DNA of 64,000 bases from Alkalihalobacillus sp. LMS39 (GCF_022812285.1 NZ_CP093300.1:4601171-4665170), one strand, 5' to 3'. Positions 18,029 through 31,614 are shown, counted from the stretch's first letter. Notes: generated by a model from the letters alone, not told the origin. Translations and numbers: made by a program.

Positions 18029-18523
18029 ATGGTAGAAAACGTAACAAGTAAAAAGGTAATAAAAAATGTGGTAGAACGAATGTGGTCATCAAATAAATAC
18101 GATGTTATGGCAAGAGGCTATGAATATTATAAAAAAATGAAGCCCATCCTACAACGAAATTCCGTTGCCAACGTTTCCTTATTCTATCAATTCTTACTAA
18201 AGTGTAAGTCGCTGCCATATTCAAAAAAAGGAGTAACAACAACATATGAACATGTGTGGGGTTATTATAAAAGCGAGGCAACAGATGAAGAAAAAACTCG
18301 GTATAAACAATTAGTCAGTCGATTACAAGAAATAGAGTTGATTTTCTATAAGTTTCCTAACGTTGTAGTCGATGCAGTTACTTTTATAAGAGAGTTAAAT
18401 GAAAAATACCCAAAACCTTATATTACACAGTCTAATTTTATTTATCCAAAACCTGAATGGAACATCGTTATAGTGAAAGGAAATCACTATTCCATTTTTG
18501 ATGGTGTCGTAACAAAAGTTTAA
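18029..18523 (+). CDS. YbgA/DUF1722-like protein
   Basis: A 164-aa soluble protein with AAAGGAG nine bases before the ATG. VERMWSSNKYDVMARGYEYY, the central TTYEHVWGYYK and a C-terminal PYITQSNFIYPKPEW resemble the stand-alone DUF1722 (YbgA) domain, found alone or fused to DUF523 and seen in contexts linked to DNA-damage response. I recalled this match and did not compute it. There is no signal peptide or membrane segment. It is transcribed away from nuo with a cre-like site between, and an IS lies 15 bases downstream. Its cellular role is unknown. Confidence 0.6.
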   Translation: MVENVTSKKVIKNVVERMWSSNKYDVMARGYEYYKKMKPILQRNSVANVSLFYQFLLKCKSLPYSKKGVTTTYEHVWGYYKSEATDEEKTRYKQLVSRLQEIELIFYKFPNVVVDAVTFIRELNEKYPKPYITQSNFIYPKPEWNIVIVKGNHYSIFDGVVTKV

Positions 18524-18590
18524 GTTAGTCTTAAAAGTGGACACGTCAAAATGGGATTAACCTAAAAGAAAGATTATAATGTAAATACTA

Positions 18591-18905
18591 ATGACGAAGG
18601 ACGTGTTCACTATGGGTAAGCACCATGATCATGAATATAAGGAGTATGTGGCTAAATTAGTTGTAGAAGAGGGAAGAGTGGCACGCGAGGTGGCTTATGA
18701 ACTGGAAATCCCAACTACAACGATACACAGGTGGGTTCAAAATTATAAAGGGAAAGTAAAGGCAGCAAAAGAACCATCAGAATATGTGACTCCTTCGGAG
18801 TTAGAAAAGCTAAAAAAAGCACATCAAAAAGAAATTGAAAAGCTTAAGGAGGAAAATGAGATATTAAAAAAGGCCATGCATATCTTCACGAAAAACCAGG
18901 GATGA
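18591..18905 (+). CDS. IS3-family transposase OrfA
   Basis: The DNA-binding part of the transposase, 104 aa. Residues about 10-45 form a helix-turn-helix (VAREVAYELEIPTTTIHRWV). Residues about 65-98 form a leucine-zipper-like coiled coil (LEKLKKAHQKEIEKLKEEN). It alone can bind ends; fusion to OrfB by frameshifting gives the active enzyme. Its stop overlaps the orfB ATG in ATGA. Confidence 0.93.
   Translation: MTKDVFTMGKHHDHEYKEYVAKLVVEEGRVAREVAYELEIPTTTIHRWVQNYKGKVKAAKEPSEYVTPSELEKLKKAHQKEIEKLKEENEILKKAMHIFTKNQG
18846..18872 (+). other. Programmed -1 frameshift signal of the IS3 transposase
   Basis: The slippery heptamer A-AAA-AAG (18866-18872) is in the orfA frame and is preceded 13 bases upstream by a Shine-Dalgarno-like AAGGAGG (18846-18852), a known stimulator of -1 slippage. 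After a -1 shift the frame stays open and enters orfB in phase, giving the OrfAB fusion expected for IS3 elements. Confidence 0.75.
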
Positions 18906-19789
18906 AATTTTATTTCATATATTCCCACCGAGATGAGCACTTGGTTGTGAAGATGTGCGAAGTCCTATCTGTATCTAAGAGTGGGTATTACAAATGGGTA
19001 TCCAGTCAAAATAGAGAATCGACCGAACGAGAAAAGAAGAGAGATGAACTTAAAAAAAAGATACAACAATCATTTCATACAAGTTTTGGGACATACGGAA
19101 GCCCAAGGGTTCATGATGATTTGATTGATTTGGGATATATAGTTTCCCAAAAGACCGTTGCACGGTTAATGAAAGAAATGGGCCTAAAGGCGACACCTGA
19201 AGAAAAATATATAGTTACTACAGATTCTAATCATGACGAGCGAATTTATCCTAATTTACTTAACCAAAATTTCAAAGTAGATAGCCCTAATAAGGTTTGG
19301 GTAACGGACATTACTTATATTTGGACATTAGAGGGCTGGGTTTATTTAGCCTCTGTCATGGATTTGTTTTCGAGAAAAATTGTAGGATGGAGTCAAAGTT
19401 CGTCAATGAAAAAGGATTTACCATTAAAAGCTCTACAGATGGCTATTACGACGCGTCAACCGCCCGAGGGGTTAATTCATCACTCTGATCGTGGTTCTCA
19501 ATATTGTTCAACAGACTATATTCAAACATTAAAAGAAAAAAGAATGATAATAAGTATGAGTAGAACAGGAAACCCTTATGACAACGCTTGTATCGAATCT
19601 TTTCACGCAACTATTAAGAAGGAATTGATTTACAGGAGGCGCTTTAAAACTCGTTCAGAAGCTATTAAAACGGTCAACTACTATATTAATAATTTTTATA
19701 ATGAAAGAAGAAAACATTCAACCTTAGGATATTTCTCTCCAAATAATTTTGAGAGAAAATATAGCACAAGCATAGAATCAGTCTCATAA
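18902..19789 (+). CDS. IS3-family transposase OrfB (DDE integrase)
   Basis: The catalytic part of the transposase, 295 aa, rve integrase core. The DDE triad is visible as Asp in WVTDITYIWT, Asp in HHSDRGSQYCS and Glu in NACIESFHATIKKEL, followed by the usual basic region and YNERRKHSTLGY. An N-terminal HTH_21 region (GTYGSPRVHDDL) is present. It is full length and apparently functional. Confidence 0.95.
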   Translation: MKFYFIYSHRDEHLVVKMCEVLSVSKSGYYKWVSSQNRESTEREKKRDELKKKIQQSFHTSFGTYGSPRVHDDLIDLGYIVSQKTVARLMKEMGLKATPEEKYIVTTDSNHDERIYPNLLNQNFKVDSPNKVWVTDITYIWTLEGWVYLASVMDLFSRKIVGWSQSSSMKKDLPLKALQMAITTRQPPEGLIHHSDRGSQYCSTDYIQTLKEKRMIISMSRTGNPYDNACIESFHATIKKELIYRRRFKTRSEAIKTVNYYINNFYNERRKHSTLGYFSPNNFERKYSTSIESVS

Positions 19790-19801
19790 TTAATCCATTT
19801 A

Positions 19802-19849
19802 GGGTGTAGAGAGGAGAAGTTGTCTCTGTAACTTCTCCTCTCTACACCC
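19802..19849. other. Perfect 20-bp hairpin at the IS right end
   Basis: Arms 19802-19821 and 19830-19849 are perfectly complementary over 20 bp (starting GGGTGTAGAGAGG) around an 8-base loop. The left arm overlaps the right inverted repeat of the IS. There is no T-tract, so it is not a standard terminator. It may block read-through translation or transcription, or mark an insertion scar. Confidence 0.7.
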
Positions 19850-19940
19850 AAACCAAACGAAGTGCGGTAGAGTTTTCATGAAAAAAAGTTCCGTTTTTCT
19901 GTGTCTATTTTATTGACAGAAGTCCAAAGTGTAACTTTTT

Positions 19941-20125
19941 TCGGACATCTATTCCGCTATTTCTCGAATTTTACCGTGTTTTCAAAACTTAACGGACATC
20001 TGTTCCGTTATTTCCGCTTTCAGCGTAATACTCCTACCTGATTCTGGCCATTAACGGAACACATGTCCGATAGGTTTTTGAAAAAGCTATTTTTCCTCCC
20101 AATAACGGAACTGGTGTCCGTTAGG
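19941..20125. repeat. CGGACAT-N3-TTCCG repeat cluster 1
   Basis: Two forward motifs (TCGGACATCTATTCCGCTAT at 19941 and ACGGACATCTGTTCCGTTAT at 19992) are followed by two reverse motifs (TTAACGGAACACATGTCCGA at 20051 and AATAACGGAACTGGTGTCCG at 20101). The forward and reverse copies can pair as nested stems. The same layout occurs at 29966, 43893 and 57763. No gene lies in this stretch. Confidence 0.8.
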
Positions 20126-20151
20126 ACTCGACATAAGTTAAAATTCAACAA

Positions 20152-20197
20152 AAAAATGCCTATAGATAACCGTGAAAGGACGTCTACAGGCATTTTT
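20152..20197 (-). terminator. Intrinsic terminator of the atp operon
   Basis: Arms AAAAATGCCT and AGGCATTTTT with an inner TAG/CTA pairing; the minus strand continues with TTTTTTTG. It lies immediately after the atpC stop. Confidence 0.85.
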
Positions 20198-20198
20198 A

Positions 20199-20615
<417 letters not shown>

Positions 20616-20670
20616 TTAACAGCATCGAGGCTATTAGTAGAGTAAGGAGCCACTTTGGACTCCATGCTCA

Positions 20671-22986
<2,316 letters not shown>

Positions 22987-23036
22987 CTATTTTTCACCAC
23001 CTTTTCGCTTAACTGGTTTTTGCGACTTTCCCGCGA

Positions 23037-24569
<1,533 letters not shown>

Positions 24570-25115
24570 CTAGCTTTTTTGCAAGAGATTACGTTCCAGG
24601 CGAGTAAGCTGGCCTTTCACACTGCCATCATAAATGCGGTCACCGATGCGAATCGTAATACCGGCTATGAGGTTTTTATCAATAATATTTTCAATAATTA
24701 ATTTCGATTTTCCAACTTTTTGTGCAAATAAGACAGATAAGTCCGTCTTTTCTTGCTCTGATAATGGGTAGGCAGAATACACTTTTGCTTCAGCCACATT
24801 TTGCTCTTGGTATGATAGCAATTTATATTCATCCACTAACGGAACAAGTGCTTCCACACGCTTGCGTTCAACAAGCAAAAGCAATGTATGCATCACAAGT
24901 TCACTTACGTTTTGACCAAAACCCGTTTTCACGATATTCTGTTTTTCTTCTACCCGAACTTTCGGATTTAATAGAACAGTCATCATTTCAGGAGTATTGC
25001 CCACTACTTCTTTTACTAGCTGTAGCTCAGTTTCGATTTGTTGAACTAAACCTTTTTCTTTTGCTAACTGAAAAAGAGCAACAGCATAACGATTGGCTAC
25101 TGCTTTGTTGCTCAT
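24570..25115 (-). CDS. atpH: ATP synthase delta subunit
   Basis: Peripheral-stalk subunit that joins the b dimer to the top of F1, 181 aa. It has an N-terminal helical domain (ANRYAVALFQLAKEKG) and a C-terminal region (LIAGITIRIGDRIYDGSVKGQL) typical of OSCP/delta. It overlaps the end of atpF by 4 bp. Confidence 0.97.
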   Translation of the reverse strand: MSNKAVANRYAVALFQLAKEKGLVQQIETELQLVKEVVGNTPEMMTVLLNPKVRVEEKQNIVKTGFGQNVSELVMHTLLLLVERKRVEALVPLVDEYKLLSYQEQNVAEAKVYSAYPLSEQEKTDLSVLFAQKVGKSKLIIENIIDKNLIAGITIRIGDRIYDGSVKGQLTRLERNLLQKS

Positions 25116-25603
25116 AGCTCTTCGCCTACTTCTTTAAGATAGTCTTCAATGAACTTTTGCTGTTCTGCTTCGTTCAGTTCTTTTTCAATCACTTTCGTTG
25201 CAATTAATACTGATAATGATGCAACTTGGTCACGAAGAGAAGAAACAGCTTGTTCTTTTTCACGCTTGATTTCTGCAAGTGCAGAATCTTTAATACGCTC
25301 TGCCTCACCTTTAGCAGATACGATAATATCTTGAGCTTGCTTCTCGCTCATTTTCTTTGCATTTTCAAGAATTGATTGTGCTTCTTGTCTTGCATTCTCA
25401 ATTTCTTTACGTTGTTGTTCTAAATATTTTTCAGCCTCTTTACGGTCTTTTTCAGCAAAGTCAATTTGCTCATTAACCATTTGTTGGCGCTTTTCCATTA
25501 AGCCCATCATCGGTTTTAACGCAAACTTACTTATCGCCCATAACAGTATAAGAAAGGCAACTAATTGATATATGATCGAACCCCAAGGAATCACAAAATC
25601 CAA
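25112..25603 (-). CDS. atpF: ATP synthase b subunit
   Basis: Peripheral stalk subunit with one N-terminal membrane helix (SIIYQLVAFLILLWAISKFA) followed by a long charged coiled coil to the C-terminus. A TTG at 25603 has AAGGAG eight bases before it and gives 163 aa. A GTG at 25612 would overlap the RBS but cannot be excluded. The order atpE-atpF-atpH is standard. Confidence 0.95.
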   Translation of the reverse strand: MDFVIPWGSIIYQLVAFLILLWAISKFALKPMMGLMEKRQQMVNEQIDFAEKDRKEAEKYLEQQRKEIENARQEAQSILENAKKMSEKQAQDIIVSAKGEAERIKDSALAEIKREKEQAVSSLRDQVASLSVLIATKVIEKELNEAEQQKFIEDYLKEVGEEL

Positions 25604-25712
25604 GTGAGTCACTCCTTTCTAATGTTCTTACACCTAACATAAGGAATGGCGAAGGTTCAAAGCAGAACACTGTCGCCATCTATAGCATTTTTGTGCTTGT
25701 ATACGACCTTTA

Positions 25713-25925
<213 letters not shown>

Positions 25926-25993
25926 TTAAAAAATCCTCCTTATAAATACAAATAATTTTTTATTATTTTAAACGCTCAAATTACGAGCAATGT

Positions 25994-27128
<1,135 letters not shown>

Positions 27129-27132
<4 letters not shown>

Positions 27133-27353
27133 TGTTCATTGTCTCCTAAATATGGTTGGATTACTTTATAAACACCGTAAAAACCCGAACCAATTCCTAG
27201 TAGTAGAAAAATGATAAGGAATAGTGGTTTTGTAGCAAAACGTTCATCTATCCAATTTCCGATAAAAACACCGGCAAGCACCCCGCCTACAATATACGAT
27301 GAAATAATCGAAACGAGCGCCATTGCCCGCATAGAACGTCTACCTAATGACAT
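27129..27353 (-). CDS. atpZ: AtpZ, tenth atp operon gene
   Basis: A 74-aa hairpin-like membrane protein with two helices (about 12-32 and 43-64) separated by GNWIDERFATKP. It is the first gene of the operon. AtpZ proteins (AtpZ/AtpI family) are known from alkaliphilic Bacillus, where AtpZ and AtpI were reported to take part in Mg2+ uptake. The start ATG at 27353 has GGAG upstream. Confidence 0.88.
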
Positions 27354-27438
27354 TGCACCGCTCCTTCCTACTATTGTAGGAGCTTACGAAACTAATTTTA
27401 TGTATCATTTGTAACCCTTATCATAAATACCCTTTGTA

Positions 27439-27467
27439 ATCGTACAATAGTGAAAACCTTATGTCAA
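27439..27467 (-). promoter_or_regulatory. Sigma-A promoter of the atp operon
   Basis: On the minus strand a perfect -35 TTGACA (27462-27467) and a -10 TACGAT (27439-27444) are 17 bp apart, about 85 bases before atpZ. The rest of 27354-27558 is AT-rich leader with no gene. Confidence 0.75.
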
Positions 27468-27558
27468 CGGCTTTTCAGGATAAATATGTAGTCCGTTTTT
27501 AGAAAATTAGGTTTGTCACAATTTTGACAAAAGTATACCATTTTTTTCTTGACAAAAC

Positions 27559-27583
27559 AAAGGAGAGGGTTTCCCTCTCCTTT
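27559..27583 (-). terminator. Intrinsic terminator after the S8 protease gene
   Basis: A perfect 11-bp stem AAAGGAGAGGG/CCCTCTCCTTT with a 3-base loop. The minus strand continues GTTTTG and the plus strand TCTC, so it favours minus-strand termination. Confidence 0.8.
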
Positions 27584-27614
27584 TCTCTATTTATTATGGA
27601 CAATAATTTTCTTT

Positions 27615-29849
27615 TCAACCAATCTCACCTATAAAAATGGCTGTTTCAAGCGTATCTTCTTGTCCGTCTTGTTTCGCAAACACAAGCGCTTTATAAATAC
27701 CCTCTGTTAAACCTAGCTCTGACAACTCCACTTCAAGAAGCCCTCTTGCTACATTTTCCCGTGCATCCAAATAAGAAATAAACTCAAATGTATCTGGGTC
27801 ATACAAAGCAATGCCAACTTCTTCTGCACCACCAGGCAAATACATTTCATAACGATATGTTTCTGGCTCATCACCATGCTCAAAGTTAAAAGCCATCACT
27901 CGTGGGTAATTTGGCTCTTCAATAAAAAACAAATACGGGACAACAACATCTTCTTTTCCACCTTGGATGACCACTTCCCCGTTATGAATGCCTTCTTCTA
28001 GCACAGGCGGAAAAATATCCATCGTAATGGTTACTTCTTTTTTCTCATCTGGCTTTAAGTCAAAAGAGAACGGCACTTTCCACTGAATACCATCTGGTAC
28101 ATCAATCGGAGGAACGACGTAATATGTTTCTGTTTTGTCTCCTTTATTTTCAACAGTAACCGTAACATCCTTCACTTGTCTCCTATCATCACGAGAATAC
28201 TTTCCAAAAGAAAGCGCCCCAGGTAAAACAAGGGTCTCGGCATTTATCGCTTCTACAATTTGAATTCTCCCAGCGCCTTGCTCATGAGGTAAATAACGAT
28301 TCCCTTCTTTGTCTTCTAGTTTTTTAGCTGTATTCATTAAGGCTGCTTTAATTTGGTCAGGCGTCCAATCTGGATGGGCTTGTTTCAGTAATGCAGCCGC
28401 TCCTGCGACATGCGGGGCAGACATACTCGTCCCATTTAATCCTAAGTAACCATGTGGTATTGTACTATCAATGGCGACACCAGGGGCAACGACATCAGGT
28501 TTCACATCCCATGTTTGTGTCACTGGTCCTCTTGATGAAAACGGCGCAATTAAATCTTCTTCATTCCGATATATCGTGCGTAATGAAGGTGACTTTTCAT
28601 TTTCAATTTGTTCTAGTAACCATTCTCCATCCTCTTTTGTTATTCCCGCTACTGGAATATCAACTTTTCCTTCAATTGCACCTACAAAAGCACCATCTGT
28701 ATTGTTAAAAATAACAACCGCTTCTGCTCCAGCCTCTTTTGCTATTCTTGCTTTTTCGGCAAAAGGAAGAATACCTCGTTTTAATAAAACAATTTTTCCG
28801 TTAACATCCTCTAAATCCTTTTCCATTCCTAGTTCACCATAAACAAACGGGAAATCTCTCGTAACATCCCATGGTCGTGAGCCACTCATCATTTGCAGAG
28901 GAATTTCTTTTTCTTCACCAAAAATCGTCAAATATGGCATTTTTAAAGGTGGTGATGATGCGCCAACAGAAATGGCTCGTGCCGATGTACCTGGAGAACC
29001 GACTGTCCACATATTCGGACCACTGTTTCCATTTGATGTGACCGCAACCACACCAAGTTCTACTGCTTTATCTAATGCCACACTCGTTGGCCAATCTGGG
29101 CCATTCACGGCATTCCCTAGTGACAAGTTTATAATATCGACACCGTCTTCCACCGCTTTTTCTATCGCTTCGATTACTTGCTCAGTCGTCCCTTGTCCAC
29201 CAGGACCTAAAGCCCGATAAGCATAAATATCAGCTTCCGGTGCTACCCCTTTTATTTTTCCATTTGCCGCGATAATACCAGCGACATGTGTCCCATGAAC
29301 GGTTGGTCCACCTTCTTCTATTTTCGTTTCCATAGGGTCATCATCATAATCAACAACGTCAAATCCGCCTTTATAGTTACGCTTTAAATCTGGATGTGTA
29401 TAATCAATTCCCGTGTCAATGACAGCGACCTTCACACCTTTTCCCGTTAATCGTTCTCCGTTTTCATCAAGCTGGGACCGAAATTCACCCCCGCCAATAA
29501 AAGGAACACTTTCATCAATCAACGCTTTATAATTGACAACTTTGTCTACTCGTTCTATACCCGAGACGGTTTTTAATCGTTCCACATCTTTTTCAGGTAG
29601 TTGGATTGAAAAACCGGTAAACAGTGTTTGAAATGTTTTTCTAATTTCGCCTTTTGGAAATGTAGATTTAATGGTTTCTAACACAGCGTCAATGTCTGTT
29701 TCAGACACCTCAACAATAACTACGGCTTCTTGTTCCGATGCCGGAGTAGGAAGCGGAGGCCGTTCAGGAAACTGATTCGCTTGCACTTGCACCAGCCCTA
29801 CTTGAGTCATAGCAAACAACATCGTAAACAACAACAATACTTGTCTCAT
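27615..29849 (-). CDS. Secreted subtilisin-family (S8) serine protease, Vpr-like
   Basis: Extracellular endopeptidase of 744 aa. Order of parts: signal peptide (1-24), I9 pro-domain inhibitor (about 42-110), S8 catalytic domain with Asp145 (VAVIDTGIDYTHPDL), His185 (HGTHVAGI) and Ser475 (LNGTSMSAPHVAG), a PA domain inserted at about 330-425, then beta-rich C-terminal domains. This is the layout of Vpr, the minor extracellular protease of B. subtilis (806 aa). There is no LPxTG anchor, so it is probably released. The gene is monocistronic. Confidence 0.93.
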   Translation of the reverse strand: MRQVLLLFTMLFAMTQVGLVQVQANQFPERPPLPTPASEQEAVVIVEVSETDIDAVLETIKSTFPKGEIRKTFQTLFTGFSIQLPEKDVERLKTVSGIERVDKVVNYKALIDESVPFIGGGEFRSQLDENGERLTGKGVKVAVIDTGIDYTHPDLKRNYKGGFDVVDYDDDPMETKIEEGGPTVHGTHVAGIIAANGKIKGVAPEADIYAYRALGPGGQGTTEQVIEAIEKAVEDGVDIINLSLGNAVNGPDWPTSVALDKAVELGVVAVTSNGNSGPNMWTVGSPGTSARAISVGASSPPLKMPYLTIFGEEKEIPLQMMSGSRPWDVTRDFPFVYGELGMEKDLEDVNGKIVLLKRGILPFAEKARIAKEAGAEAVVIFNNTDGAFVGAIEGKVDIPVAGITKEDGEWLLEQIENEKSPSLRTIYRNEEDLIAPFSSRGPVTQTWDVKPDVVAPGVAIDSTIPHGYLGLNGTSMSAPHVAGAAALLKQAHPDWTPDQIKAALMNTAKKLEDKEGNRYLPHEQGAGRIQIVEAINAETLVLPGALSFGKYSRDDRRQVKDVTVTVENKGDKTETYYVVPPIDVPDGIQWKVPFSFDLKPDEKKEVTITMDIFPPVLEEGIHNGEVVIQGGKEDVVVPYLFFIEEPNYPRVMAFNFEHGDEPETYRYEMYLPGGAEEVGIALYDPDTFEFISYLDARENVARGLLEVELSELGLTEGIYKALVFAKQDGQEDTLETAIFIGEIG

Positions 29850-29965
29850 GTATTTACGTCCTCCTCATTTCACCTTATTTGACTAGTATCTGCCACAAAA
29901 GCAAAAGTCATGTAAAGAAGATTTGAAAACGAGGAATTGGTTAAATCGTGATACAGTTGCCGCCG

Positions 29966-30152
29966 TTCGGACATTTATTCCGCTAATTCTGTAATAAAGC
30001 CGTTCGTTTGGTTCGTATCGGACATCTGTTCCGTTATGGTCCCTTTTTCCGCACGAGAAACAATCAAAAAAGAGGAAGTAACGGAACAGATGTCCGTTAC
30101 GGTTGAAAATACACCAGTTTATATGTAGATAGCGGAACAAATGTCCGATAGC
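29966..30152. repeat. CGGACAT-N3-TTCCG repeat cluster 2
   Basis: Forward motifs at 29968 (CGGACATTTATTCCGCTA) and 30019 (CGGACATCTGTTCCGTTA), reverse motifs at 30079 (GTAACGGAACAGATGTCCGT) and 30130 (TAGCGGAACAAATGTCCGAT). Layout and spacing match cluster 1. It fills the gap between the protease gene and the upp terminator; no gene is present. Confidence 0.8.
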
Positions 30153-30190
30153 ACCCAAAAAAGTTCAGCGTTCCCCACTACAAACAAAAA

Positions 30191-30215
30191 CCGAAAAGGA
30201 ATTTCCCCTTTTCGG
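30191..30215 (-). terminator. Intrinsic terminator after upp
   Basis: Arms CCGAAAAGG and CCTTTTCGG; the minus strand continues TTTTTG. It lies 11 bases beyond the upp stop. Confidence 0.85.
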
Positions 30216-30225
30216 CATAATTTCA

Positions 30226-30855
30226 TTATTTTGTTCCGAACAATCGGTCGCCTGCATCTCCTAATCCAGGGACGATATATCCTTTTTCGTTTAGTTTTTC
30301 ATCCATTGCCGCTAAATAAATATCAACATCTGGGTGGGCTTCTTTTACAACGTCCACACCTTCTGGAGCAGCAATTAAACACATGAGCTTAATATTAACT
30401 GCACCACGGTTCTTCAAGCTATTGATAGCTTCGACAGCAGAACCACCTGTGGCTAACATCGGGTCAATGACGATAAACTCACGCTCATGGACATCATTTG
30501 GTAACTTCACATAATATTCGACAGGCTTTAATGTTTCCGGGTCACGGTATAATCCAACATGACCTACTTTTGCAGCTGGAATTAATTTTAAGATTCCATC
30601 AACCATACCAAGTCCCGCTCGAAGAATTGGAACAAGCCCTAGCTTTTTGCCCGCGATTTTTTTGGAAGGGGCTGGTCCTACTGGCGTTTCTACTGTTACA
30701 TCACGAAGCGGTAACTCTCTTGTAATTTCAAATGCCATTAATGCTGCAACTTCATCTACTAACTCACGGAATTCCTTTGTTCCTGTTGATTTATCACGTA
30801 TGTACGTTAACTTGTGTTGAATTAACGGGTGATCAAATACATATACTTTGCTCAT
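30226..30855 (-). CDS. upp: Uracil phosphoribosyltransferase
   Basis: Converts uracil and PRPP to UMP in pyrimidine salvage. The 209-aa product starts at ATG 30855 ([11 protein letters not shown]) with AAAGGAG before it; the frame stays open upstream without a better start. The PRPP-binding loop [11 protein letters not shown] and the uracil-binding C-terminus ([18 protein letters not shown]) are intact. It lies between glyA and the atp operon, as in B. subtilis. Confidence 0.97.
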   Translation of the reverse strand: MSKVYVFDHPLIQHKLTYIRDKSTGTKEFRELVDEVAALMAFEITRELPLRDVTVETPVGPAPSKKIAGKKLGLVPILRAGLGMVDGILKLIPAAKVGHVGLYRDPETLKPVEYYVKLPNDVHEREFIVIDPMLATGGSAVEAINSLKNRGAVNIKLMCLIAAPEGVDVVKEAHPDVDIYLAAMDEKLNEKGYIVPGLGDAGDRLFGTK

Positions 30856-30974
30856 TATGTTAGCTCCTTTTTTCGCCATTTCTACTATGAGAGCATTCAG
30901 GACGATATACTCCTTTTGAAAATGATACAAAAAAAACTTGTCCCATTCAAGCCTGTTCCTTAAAAGTTCAATAA

Positions 30975-31340
30975 GAAAAACGCGGAAGCGTCTTTTCTTT
31001 CTATGCGAAGTGAGGAGCCCTGCCCGCTTTTAAAAGTGAACCCCAAGTGCTCTTGGACGAAACTCGGAGGTGCGGATCATTCGAGATTATCAGATCCCAT
31101 GTCACATTTTTGCGGACAGAGCAGCCGTTATTTGTGAACATGATACGGGTTCGCATTTATTAGCGGCCACAGGAGCGCTTATTCACGCAAAAGCAACACT
31201 ATTCCTAGCGATATATTATGATTAACGGCTCCTGTGTCCTCCAACGTTCTAAAACGCTAGCAATATTCACAGATAACGGTTTTCATGGCCGCTTACTTAC
31301 CATAAACAACAAAATCGCTAACGCGATAAATCCGACCGAA
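30975..31340. repeat. Composite dispersed repeat, copy 2
   Basis: This gene-free stretch between upp and glyA repeats 2868-3290. The arm part (GAAAAACGCGGAAGC, then CCCTGCCCGCTTTT and GTGAACCCCAAGTGCT) is shorter here, whereas the core from about 31115 to 31328 is nearly identical to copy 1. A further arm copy follows at 31466-31560, so the core is again flanked on both sides. Confidence 0.8.
31125..31279. repeat. 155-nt hairpin core of the composite repeat, copy 2
   Basis: Outer arms CCGTTATTTGTGAACA (31125-31140) and TATTCACAGATAACGG (31264-31279); inner arms GCGGCCACAGGAGC (31163-31176) and GCTCCTGTGTCC (31228-31239). Total length equals that of copy 1 exactly, so the folded architecture is kept while the loops differ by substitution. 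Confidence 0.75.
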
Positions 31341-31363
31341 GTGTTGAATGATTCACTTCGGTC
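31334..31363 (+). terminator. Intrinsic-terminator-like hairpin after the repeat core
   Basis: Arms GACCGAAGTG and CACTTCGGTC (10 bp) around a 10-base loop, followed on the plus strand by TTTTCTT. It would end a plus-strand transcript through the hairpin core. Copy 1 has only a decayed version (GACCCAAGTGACTATTTTAT). Confidence 0.65.
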
Positions 31364-31465
31364 TTTTCTTGCTTGTTTCATAATAATCCAAGTCCCTAAT
31401 TCAGTCTAAGAATTTATTAGAGCAACGTTATACACAAGTCGACTATACTATAGTTTTTCTAAATA

Positions 31466-31560
31466 GGAAAAACATGGGAACTCTTATCACTTCAAGCGAA
31501 GTGCAGAGCCTTCGCTCTTCTAGAACAAGCTTTCAAAGCTTCGCTTCTACAACAAAATTT
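31466..31560 (+). repeat. GAAAAACGCGGGAGC arm repeat, further copy
   Basis: Contains GGAAAAACATGGGAACTC, CGCTCTTCTAGAACAAGC and the palindromic AAGCTTTCAAAGCTTCGC, as in 2868-3029 and 43747-43823. No coding potential. Confidence 0.6.
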
Positions 31561-31586
31561 TAATCCTATCTTATCGTTCAACAAAA

Positions 31587-31610
31587 AATAGCCAGGAGCC
31601 CCTGGCTATT
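31587..31610 (-). terminator. Intrinsic terminator after glyA
   Basis: Perfect 10-bp stem AATAGCCAGG/CCTGGCTATT with a 4-base loop, followed on the minus strand by TTTTTG. Confidence 0.85.
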
Positions 31611-31614
31611 CTAA

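Larger units (their letters stand above)
18538..19808 (+). mobile_element. IS3-family insertion sequence
   Basis: The element holds two overlapping transposase frames. The left end TGGACACGTCAAAATGGGAT (18538-18557) continues to GGTTAA-type sequence matched imperfectly by the right end (TTAATCC-ATTTAGGGTGTA, about 19789-19808). I find no clear flanking target duplication, and the right end is diverged, so the exact borders are uncertain. It lies between the DUF1722 gene and the end of the atp operon and breaks no recognisable gene. Both frames look intact. Confidence 0.85.

Noticed and set aside
29883-30158. A 91-codon minus-strand frame rich in Arg/Phe/Tyr
   Set aside because: It is translated repeat motif (HLFRYF blocks derive from GGACATnnnTTCCG on the other strand), without RBS or conservation.
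31218-31409. A 63-codon plus-strand frame in the upp-glyA gap
   Set aside because: It overlaps the hairpin core and the terminator-like stem of the repeat; the frame is not maintained in copy 1.
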